From Rheinheimera salexigens (GTDB lineage Bacteria > Pseudomonadota > Gammaproteobacteria > Enterobacterales > Alteromonadaceae): a DNA stretch of 64,000 nt. Of the stretch, positions 57,934 through 64,000 are shown piece after piece (positions within the stretch are counted from its first letter, which is position 1; every line of letters begins with the position of its first letter). The DNA lies in the NCBI RefSeq assembly GCF_001752395.1, contig NZ_MKEK01000001.1, positions 247,466-311,465 on the forward strand, given 5' to 3'. The position numbers and the translations under genes were made by a program. The notes under the pieces are model-generated. The model saw only the letters and a list, made by a program, of their open reading frames with translations. It was not told the DNA's origin and did not search any database.

Positions 57934-58581
57934 CTAATGCTTTGTGCGTTGCATGATCACAACATCATTTACCGGGAAATGCAATTTATAGCCGTCACGT
58001 TTAGCAAGAAAACTAAAAGTATGCTTAGAAAAAAAGCTAACATGGGTCGGATCGGTCTTATAATGCCAATTTTGGAACTGTTCAAGCGTAGTATAACGTT
58101 TGGTCATAATGGCGATAACACCACTGGGCTTTAACAAATTTTGCCATTTTTGCCACTCAATAGCAGGTTGCACAAAATGCTCTATGGCTTCAGTGCAGGT
58201 TATAAAGTCGTATTGGTGGCTTAACACTTGCTTATCTGTCGCAAAGTAGGGATCCCAAATCGCCATATGGTGGCCTTGTTGCTGCAGTATTTTTGCTAAT
58301 AATGGCCCAGGGCCACAACCATAATCTAAACCCGTTAGATTAGACCGGCCTAAATGCTGCTGCAGCGGTTGGGCTAAACGCTGCAAAAACTGGCGATAAC
58401 CTATGTCATTAATGTCATTATCATGGCATTGATAATGTTTTAATTCATCTGTCGCAGAAAGTAGCGTGGTTCGATCGGCAAATACTAAAGCGCAGCAGTT
58501 GCATTGCCAATAACAACGTAATTTGTCTTGGCAAAAAAAATGAGTGTTTTCCTGACACAGAGGGCAATGTTGGTTTGGCAT
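57934..58581 (-). CDS. Class I SAM-dependent methyltransferase with N-terminal zinc ribbon
   Basis: 215 residues. An N-terminal CPLC...CNCC motif (about 6-31) forms a likely zinc ribbon. The Rossmann fold follows with motif I LDYGCGPGPLLAKIL, an acidic post-I WDPYF, and FITCTEAIEHF. This resembles the hypermodified-substrate methyltransferases annotated as methyltransferase domain proteins with a double zinc ribbon; substrate unknown. It lies between yihI and the CsrB-type RNA on the same strand. Confidence 0.85.
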   Translation of the reverse strand: MPNQHCPLCQENTHFFCQDKLRCYWQCNCCALVFADRTTLLSATDELKHYQCHDNDINDIGYRQFLQRLAQPLQQHLGRSNLTGLDYGCGPGPLLAKILQQQGHHMAIWDPYFATDKQVLSHQYDFITCTEAIEHFVQPAIEWQKWQNLLKPSGVIAIMTKRYTTLEQFQNWHYKTDPTHVSFFSKHTFSFLAKRDGYKLHFPVNDVVIMQRTKH

Positions 58582-58615
58582 CGCGGCAACAGACTTATCT
58601 AGTTTTTGAACCTAA

Positions 58616-58643
58616 GAAAAAGGCGATAAGTTAACTTATCGCC
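58616..58643 (-). terminator. Terminator of the CsrB-type RNA
   Basis: A perfect 22-bp palindrome (58622-58643, 9-bp arms around TTAA) is followed on the minus strand by a T5 run. A T7 run also lies on the plus-strand side at 58649-58655. Confidence 0.93.
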
Positions 58644-58952
58644 CTGGATTTTTTTGTGTGTCTGTGGACACTATTTTTATTGTGCGCTGTCGTCATCCTG
58701 ACGCTAGGTAAACACCCTATCAGCTCAAGTTCCGTGTTTTTATTATTTCTCTTCCATGATTTTTATTATTTACGATCATCCTGATACTTTATTAGTCGTC
58801 CTTGCGCGTGAAACACGCGGCACATCTTCCTGATGTGTTAATCTGAAGGTACTTACAATAAAAGTACTTACAGTAGATGTAAGACATTAATATTTAAGTA
58901 CTGTCCCTTCCTTGCGCAAATTCCCTGTTATTATTTGTCACTAAGTGTAACC
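58622..58952 (-). ncRNA. csrB: CsrB/RsmZ-family regulatory RNA (CsrA sponge)
   Basis: On the minus strand this gap reads as a roughly 330-base RNA. It has nine GGA triplets, many in A(G)GGA or AGGA form. Three sit in the loops of perfect hairpins: ACATC-AGGAA-GATGT (58822-58836), ATC-AGGAT-GAT (58776-58786) and CGTC-AGGAT-GACG (58691-58703). It ends with a 22-bp palindromic stem and T-tract. CsrB-type RNAs titrate the translational regulator CsrA through such loops. In enterobacteria csrC sits between yihI and engB, the same neighbourhood as here. The 5' end is estimated from a -35/-10 pair and may differ by tens of bases. Confidence 0.85.
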
Positions 58953-58958
58953 GCTATT

Positions 58959-58986
58959 AATGTACGCTGTTTCTAATATATGGCAA
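58959..58986 (-). promoter_or_regulatory. Candidate sigma-70 promoter of the CsrB-type RNA
   Basis: On the minus strand TTGCCA (58981-58986), 16 bases, TACATT (58959-58964). A GTACTAGTAC palindrome abuts the -35 at 58988-58997. No canonical TGTAAG-N6-CTTACA GacA/UvrY box was found. Confidence 0.45.
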
Positions 58987-59120
58987 GGTACTAGTACAAA
59001 AAAAGTTCAATGTAAAAATCAAATAAATATTTTAATGATATTAAACAATGGCTTATTGTTACTTCTGTTTTGTTGGCTGGATATGGAACGGAGAAGTTTG
59101 GTCAATTTCTTACGGTCTTT

Positions 59121-59136
59121 GTGCGATATATCGCAC
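59121..59136. promoter_or_regulatory. 16-bp perfect palindrome
   Basis: GTGCGATATATCGCAC, followed by ATTTTT, lies between the csrB promoter region and the cytochrome c4 terminator. It could be a regulator site for the RNA or a secondary terminator. Confidence 0.4.
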
Positions 59137-59156
59137 ATTTTTCTGCGATGAACTTA

Positions 59157-59184
59157 CAAAAAAGCCGGTTAAATACACCGGCTT
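59157..59184 (-). terminator. Terminator of the cytochrome c4 gene
   Basis: AAGCCGGT (59162-59169) and ACCGGCTT (59177-59184). The A-run at 59158-59163 gives a T-run on the minus strand, 23 bases past the stop. Confidence 0.92.
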
Positions 59185-59206
59185 AGGTTACTTTTGCAGT
59201 TTTAGC

Positions 59207-59833
59207 TTAGTGTAAGCCACCTAAATATTGAGCTAATAACTCAATATCGGCATCTGTTAGCTTTCTGGCAATATCTTGCATCATGCCATTTGGATCATTA
59301 GCTCGCTTGCCTTCACGAAACTCAGCTAAGGTTGTTTTTAAGTAAGTTGTATTTTGGAAGGCAATTTTAGGAAACTTGGCTAAACCACTACCGGTACCGG
59401 TTGGGCCATGACATGCGATACAAGAGGCAATACCACGCTCAGCGTCACCGCCACGGTAAAGTTTTTCACCGGCTGTAATAACATTTTCCGGAGTTGTACC
59501 TGGTTTCATTTTTTGTGAGGAAAAATAAGCCGCTAAATCTTGCATATCTTGATCTGATAATGCGGCAACCATACCAAACATAATGGCATTATTACGGCCT
59601 TGTTGGCCGCCAGTTTCCATACCCAACTTATATTCTTTAAGTTGCTTATATAAATAAGTTGCATGCTGGCCAGCAATTTTTGGATACATATCAACCTGGC
59701 TATTGCCATCAGTACCATGACAAGCGACACAAGTGGTCGATTTGGCTTTGCCCGCTTCGGCGTCGCCGTCGAAAGCATGGGCTGTACCGATAAGCCCAAA
59801 CATTAGCATCAATGGAAATAGAAGTTTTTTCAT
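59207..59833 (-). CDS. Cytochrome c4, periplasmic diheme
   Basis: 208 residues. The signal peptide is cleaved after AHA (residue 20). Two homologous cytochrome c domains follow, with heme sites C35-x-x-C38-H39 and C138-x-x-C141-H142 and distal methionines in the MFGMVAALSD and PNGMMQDIAR segments. It carries electrons to terminal oxidases, notably cbb3 type, linking functionally with ccoG in this window. Divergent from engB, as in Pseudomonas and relatives. Confidence 0.95.
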   Translation of the reverse strand: MKKLLFPLMLMFGLIGTAHAFDGDAEAGKAKSTTCVACHGTDGNSQVDMYPKIAGQHATYLYKQLKEYKLGMETGGQQGRNNAIMFGMVAALSDQDMQDLAAYFSSQKMKPGTTPENVITAGEKLYRGGDAERGIASCIACHGPTGTGSGLAKFPKIAFQNTTYLKTTLAEFREGKRANDPNGMMQDIARKLTDADIELLAQYLGGLH

Positions 59834-60014
59834 GTTTTATCCGTCTCTGTCCGCAGTAAAGTGCCAGCATACTGGCATTCAGGAGTAATAACCTTAATTC
59901 TTAAGTCTATTTTACACGAATCGACAGAAAGTAAAATCCCATAAAGCATGCAAAAGCTTCTGCCGATCTAGTAGATCCGTTACAATAGCTATAAATAAAT
60001 AGCCGGAGTAGGCC

Positions 60015-60647
60015 GTGTACAAGTCAAAAATCAATTATCAACGTGCAACTTTTTTAACCAGTGCGCCTGATATCAAGGCGTTACCAGCTGATCAAGGTAT
60101 AGAAGTTGCCTTTGCTGGTCGTTCAAATGCGGGTAAGTCGAGCGCGTTAAATACCTTAACCAGACAAAACAGTTTAGCCCGAACTAGTAAAACACCGGGT
60201 AGAACGCAATTAATTAATACTTTTAGCTTAGATGCCGATCGCAGATTAATCGATTTACCTGGATATGGCTTTGCTAAAGTGCCATTAGCGGTAAAAGAAA
60301 AGTGGCAAAAATCGTTAGCTGAATATTTACAGAAACGGCAAAGTCTTAAAGGCTTAGTGGTATTGATGGATATTCGTCATCCACTTAAAGACTTAGATCA
60401 AGACTTAATCTCTTGGGCTGTTGCCAGTGATTTACCGGTATTAGTGTTGTTAACTAAGGCTGATAAGTTAGCTTCAGGCGCACGGAAAAAAATATTGTTA
60501 GAAGTACGCGAAGCGTCTATGGCGTTTATGGGTGATGTAACGGTACATTTGTTTAGCTCATTAAATAAATTCGGCTTAGACGAAGTAGAGCAAGTATTAG
60601 ATACCTGGTATCAAGCTGACGAATTGCCTGCTTCAGAGCAAAATTAA
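60015..60647 (+). CDS. engB: EngB/YsxC/YihA ribosome-biogenesis GTPase
   Basis: Essential TRAFAC GTPase for large-subunit assembly, 210 residues. G1 GRSNAGKSS (35-43), G2 threonines in KTPGRTQ, G3 DLPGYG (80-85), G4 TKAD (147-150), G5 near FSS. The start is GTG 60015 with GGAG 10 bases upstream. It lies between the CsrB-type RNA/cytochrome c4 and polA; a minus-strand RNA candidate begins just after its stop. Confidence 0.96.
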   Translation: MYKSKINYQRATFLTSAPDIKALPADQGIEVAFAGRSNAGKSSALNTLTRQNSLARTSKTPGRTQLINTFSLDADRRLIDLPGYGFAKVPLAVKEKWQKSLAEYLQKRQSLKGLVVLMDIRHPLKDLDQDLISWAVASDLPVLVLLTKADKLASGARKKILLEVREASMAFMGDVTVHLFSSLNKFGLDEVEQVLDTWYQADELPASEQN

Positions 60648-60650
60648 GGC

Positions 60651-60734
60651 AAAAAAAACCGACACTCACAGGTGTCGGTCATAGCAAACGGGGAGAAGCT
60701 ATAATTTTAAATCAACAGGGTGTCTTAAAAAGAC
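60651..60734 (-). ncRNA. Putative small RNA at the polA-engB (spf/ersA) locus
   Basis: The minus strand contains a TATACT -10 (60741-60746), then three hairpins. TGTCTT/AAGACA lies at 60721-60735. ATAGC/GCTAT lies at 60681-60702 and exposes the C-rich loop TTCTCCCCGTTT. An 8-bp terminator stem (60658-60665/60672-60679) is followed by T8. That gives an RNA of about 84 bases in the same direction as polA. Enterobacterial Spot 42 (spf) and Pseudomonas ErsA occupy this same polA-engB gap. Sequence similarity to Spot 42 is not evident, so identity is left open. The hairpin has no T-run on the plus strand, so it is not an engB terminator. Confidence 0.6.
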
Positions 60735-60895
60735 AGAGCTAGTATACAGCAAAAACTTTATGTTTAAAGTAATTGCTCTAAAGTAGTCGTTTATTTTCAC
60801 ACACTGCGTTTATTATGTTGATAAATAGAAAGCCCCAAAAGATTTGCGCTCATTAAATGCGATTTATAGGCTTATTTTTTAGCAGCTTAGGCGCG

Positions 60896-63664
60896 TTAAT
60901 GCGCCTGGTCCCAATTATCACCATGGCCGGCTTCAGCCACTAATGGCACATCTAAATTTGCGGCGGTAGCCATTAAGTCAACCAACTGTTGTTTAACTTG
61001 GTCTACTTTGTCGCTATCAACCTCAAACACTAATTCATCGTGCACTTGCATAATCATGCTGACACTATCGTCATTTTGCTGTTGTAGCCAATTATCGACA
61101 ATAATCATGGCTTTTTTAATGATATCAGCCGCGGTGCCTTGCATTGGAGCGTTGATTGCTGCGCGTTCTGCTGCTTTTTTACGCGCCATATTTTTAGCAG
61201 TAATTTCAGGCAAGTATAATCGGCGACCAAAAATAGTTTCAACATAGCCTTGTTCGTGAGCTTGTTTGCGCGTGCGATCCATATAATCCAAAACGCCAGG
61301 GAAACGCTCAAAATAGCGGTCAACATAGTGCTGAGCTTCCGCACGGCTAACCCCAAGTTGCTTGGCTAAACCAAAGGCTGACATGCCATAAATTAAACCA
61401 AAGTTTACCGCTTTAGCACTGCGGCGTTGGTCGGTAGTTACTTGTTCTAAACTAACGCCAAAGACTTCAGCTGCGGTAGCACTGTGAATATCACGGCCTT
61501 GAGCAAAGGCTTCTAATAAGGCTTTATCTTGCGATAGGTGCGCCATAATGCGTAATTCTATTTGTGAGTAATCGACGGCAACAATTTGTTTATTTTTCGG
61601 CGCAATAAATGCTTGGCGTATTCGCCGACCTTCTTCAGTCCGTATAGGAATATTTTGTAAATTAGGATCGGTTGAGCTTAAACGACCTGTGGCAGTAACC
61701 GCTTGGTGATAAGAGGTATGGACACGGCCACTTAACGGATGCTGCATTTTGGGCAGTTTATCGGTGTAAGTTGATTTTAATTTACTTAAACCGCGATGCT
61801 CTGTAATCAGCTTAGGGAACTCATATTCTAAGGCTAATTCAGCCAACACATCTTCGGCGGTAGACGGTGCTCCGGTAGGTGTCTTCTTTAATACCGGCAA
61901 TTGCATCTGGTTAAATAAAATTTCTTGTAGCTGTTTAGGTGAGGCTAAATTAAAGGTGCTGCCTGCTTGCTCGTAAGCTTGCTGCTCTAATGTTGCTAGG
62001 CGCTCGGCTATCTGCTTACTTTGGGTTTGTAATAACTTAGCATCAATTAGCACGCCATGACGCTCCATGCGGGATAGAACGTCTACTAGCGGCATTTCAA
62101 TTTGCTGCAATACTTCTACTAGCTGTGGTTGCTGTTGTAGCTGAGGCCACAATGCTTGATGCAGTTGTAGAGTAATATCGGCATCTTCAGCGGCATACAC
62201 TGCAGCTTGCTCGAGTTCAATTTGATTAAAGGTCAGTTGCTTGGCACCTTTACCCGCTATTTCTTCAAAACTGACGGTTTTTTTGCCCAGATGCTTTAAG
62301 GCTAAACTGTCCATATCATGGCGACCTGCTACAGAGTTCAGCACGTAAGACTCCAGCATGGTGTCGAACTTAATACCTTTAAGCTGAATATTATAGCGAG
62401 CTAGTACACTTTGGTCGTACTTTAAATTTTGGCCAACTTTAGCAAAATCATCACTTTCTAGCCAAAATGCTAATTGTTGCAATACCCAGTCGCGATCTAA
62501 CTGTTCAGGTGCACCAATATAATCGTGGGCAACGGGTACATACCAAGCTTTATCAACACTGGTAGCCACTGATAACCCCACTAACTCGGCTAACATATAA
62601 TCGAGACTTGTGGTTTCGGTATCAAAAGCGGTTAATTCACTTTGGCGTAAAGCGTCCAGCATAACGGCAAAATCAGCTTGGGTAAGCACAGTTTGATAGT
62701 CGGTTATGCGTGGCTCTGCGGCTGTTATTTCATTTGCCACCAATTCTGCAGGCGTGTTTTCAGTTATTACTTCGTCGGGTGCCGCACTTAATATTTCTTT
62801 TAACCAGCGATTAAACTCACATTCCTGATATAAAGCAGTCAAACTAGCGGTATCAACCTCAGTAATAGTGAGATCATTTAGCGTAACCGGCAATTCAACA
62901 TCAAGTTTAATGGTGGCTAGTTGGAGAGACAGTTCAAGCTGGTCTTTAAACTCAACTAACTTAGCTTTCATGGTTTTTGCACCACGGAAACTTAGGGTTG
63001 CCACCTTATCTAACTGTTGATAAATGGCATCAATTGAGCCCATGCCTTGTAATAAGGCCACAGCCGTTTTTTCGCCTACGCCAGGTAACCCCGGTATATT
63101 GTCAGACTTATCACCCATTAAAGCTAAGTAATCAATAATTTGCTCTGGTGTAACGCCAAATTTTTCGACGACGCTATCTGGCTGTAAGATAGTGTTAGTC
63201 ATGGTATTAATTAGCGTGACATGCTGATTCACTAACTGGGCCATATCTTTATCACCAGTCGAAATTAACATGTCTCGACCGACTGCCGTCGCTTGTTTGG
63301 CTAAAGTACCAATAACATCGTCAGCTTCAACTCCGCTAATACAAATTAACGGTAAGCCCATGGCTTTAATAATTTTATGCAAAGGTTCAATTTGACTTCG
63401 CAGATCATCCGGCATGGCGATGCGATTAGCTTTATATTCGCTATACATTTCATTGCGAAACGTAGGGCCTTTAGCATCAAACACTACCGCCATTTGTGTC
63501 GGTTTATATTGGCGTAATAAACTTTTCAGCATATTAACGACACCATAAATGGCCCCCGTTGCTTCGCCACGGGAATTGGTTAAATGCGGTGGCGAATGGT
63601 AGGCACGAAATAAATAGGAAGAACCATCAACTAAAATAAGTGGACTGTCTGCGTTGCTAGTCAT
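60896..63664 (-). CDS. polA: DNA polymerase I
   Basis: 922 residues with all three activities. The 5'-3' flap nuclease occupies 1-290 ([27 protein letters not shown]). The 3'-5' exonuclease has [11 protein letters not shown], with catalytic Asp and Glu intact. The polymerase has motif [17 protein letters not shown], motif [15 protein letters not shown] and motif [12 protein letters not shown]. coli Pol I has 928 residues. AGGA lies 10 bases before the ATG. The RNA candidate at 60651 lies downstream in the same orientation. Confidence 0.97.
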   Translation of the reverse strand: MTSNADSPLILVDGSSYLFRAYHSPPHLTNSRGEATGAIYGVVNMLKSLLRQYKPTQMAVVFDAKGPTFRNEMYSEYKANRIAMPDDLRSQIEPLHKIIKAMGLPLICISGVEADDVIGTLAKQATAVGRDMLISTGDKDMAQLVNQHVTLINTMTNTILQPDSVVEKFGVTPEQIIDYLALMGDKSDNIPGLPGVGEKTAVALLQGMGSIDAIYQQLDKVATLSFRGAKTMKAKLVEFKDQLELSLQLATIKLDVELPVTLNDLTITEVDTASLTALYQECEFNRWLKEILSAAPDEVITENTPAELVANEITAAEPRITDYQTVLTQADFAVMLDALRQSELTAFDTETTSLDYMLAELVGLSVATSVDKAWYVPVAHDYIGAPEQLDRDWVLQQLAFWLESDDFAKVGQNLKYDQSVLARYNIQLKGIKFDTMLESYVLNSVAGRHDMDSLALKHLGKKTVSFEEIAGKGAKQLTFNQIELEQAAVYAAEDADITLQLHQALWPQLQQQPQLVEVLQQIEMPLVDVLSRMERHGVLIDAKLLQTQSKQIAERLATLEQQAYEQAGSTFNLASPKQLQEILFNQMQLPVLKKTPTGAPSTAEDVLAELALEYEFPKLITEHRGLSKLKSTYTDKLPKMQHPLSGRVHTSYHQAVTATGRLSSTDPNLQNIPIRTEEGRRIRQAFIAPKNKQIVAVDYSQIELRIMAHLSQDKALLEAFAQGRDIHSATAAEVFGVSLEQVTTDQRRSAKAVNFGLIYGMSAFGLAKQLGVSRAEAQHYVDRYFERFPGVLDYMDRTRKQAHEQGYVETIFGRRLYLPEITAKNMARKKAAERAAINAPMQGTAADIIKKAMIIVDNWLQQQNDDSVSMIMQVHDELVFEVDSDKVDQVKQQLVDLMATAANLDVPLVAEAGHGDNWDQAH

Positions 63665-64000
63665 GAATTAAACATCCTGCAGAAATAAAGCTATAGCATG
63701 CCACAGCAGGCCTTATGCTGCTAGTTTCATTAGAGAATTAGCATAAGCACAACCTGTGGATAACTTTGTGCAAAACCTAGGAGTAAGCGCAGCGAGCTTA
63801 AACTGAAGCACTGGCGGGTTTATTTGTAAGTCGTTGAATTAGCTTTGTTTTTGTGGCGGTGGCAACTATTCCTTAGTCATTGTTACTATATATCCATTTT
63901 GTGGAAAACTGTTTTAACTTTGTGTTACTAGCGTTAACTAGTACCGAAAAAACTAATCCACTTAGCCAGTTAGATTAGCATAAAGTTAGCAGAAACCAAC
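63665..64000. other. Region upstream of polA to window end
   Basis: 336 bases, AT-rich, no gene seen. It contains a perfect DnaA-type nonamer at 63755-63763 (TTATCCACA on the minus strand), a one-mismatch variant TTTTCCACA at 63900-63908, and an ACTAG/CTAGT inverted pair near 63930. There is no GATC cluster. The polA promoter should be here. Confidence 0.5.

Noticed and set aside
60651..60734. Spot 42 itself
   Set aside because: Position fits, but the highly conserved Spot 42 5' sequence and GCCCC-type terminator are not present; kept as an unnamed RNA candidate.
63665..64000. Replication origin upstream of polA
   Set aside because: Only one perfect and one variant DnaA box, no GATC cluster, no dnaA/gidA/rpmH neighbour; support is insufficient.

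Overview
The window reads as one continuous piece of a gammaproteobacterial chromosome with moderate to low GC and TTA/CAA/CAG-rich coding. Synteny and protein content point to an Alteromonadales-type organism close to Rheinheimera, Alishewanella or Arsukibacterium. This rests on glmU/DeoR/glmS order, srkA-dsbA, uvrA-MFS-ssb, and yihI / cytochrome c4 / engB / polA. These blocks usually lie on the origin-proximal part of such chromosomes. The genus is an inference. No prophage, IS transposase, CRISPR array or integron is visible.

Layout. 1-6.6 kb: the end of glmU, a structured non-coding stretch, a dicarboxylate/amino-acid symporter, a YceB-type lipoprotein, and a DeoR regulator with glmS behind a probable operator. 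6.6-12.4 kb: a YfcC carrier, a YajD HNH protein, unknown envelope proteins and a cytochrome b561/YceI pair. 12.4-16.4 kb: ccoG-srkA-dsbA plus a second, divergent DsbA with a CGGC active site. 16.6-23.9 kb: a DUF3010 protein, a periplasmic cyclophilin with a sortase-type tail, topB, a chromosomal KfrA-like coiled-coil protein, an MFS carrier and a 43-residue membrane peptide.

23.9-35.6 kb holds two regulator/target modules. One is a membrane-anchored CadC-type regulator with a TolB-like propeller, divergent from a two-domain esterase lipoprotein. The other is an HlyD-ATPase-permease export operon divergent from a sigma-54 response regulator and its histidine kinase. The export operon carries a near-perfect -24/-12 promoter, with palindromic enhancer-like sites just upstream, so the circuit can be read from the DNA.

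35.6-41.7 kb: uvrA (frameshifted here), a YajR-type MFS carrier, ssb, and a PEP-CTERM protein gene with a stop codon inside its signal peptide. 41.9-46.8 kb: small envelope and stress-type genes (VOC, double cupin, DUF1328, lipoprotein, a phosphatase/lipid-kinase fusion, a BON protein). 47-51.3 kb: sbcD-sbcC. 51.3-56.8 kb: DUF481 barrel, MscS, tRNA-His(GTG), DUF1285, YdhR, an endo/exonuclease-phosphatase protein and an exported amidohydrolase.

56.8-64 kb: DUF2489, yihI, a methyltransferase, then a long apparently empty gap that on the minus strand encodes a CsrB/RsmZ-type RNA. It has many GGA motifs, three of them in perfect hairpin loops, and ends in a strong terminator. Cytochrome c4, engB and polA follow. 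Between engB and polA the minus strand holds a second compact three-hairpin RNA candidate with a C-rich loop. The two RNA loci occupy the positions of csrC and spf (Spot 42) in enterobacteria, on either side of engB. These two RNAs and the sigma-54 export circuit are the most interesting content of the window.
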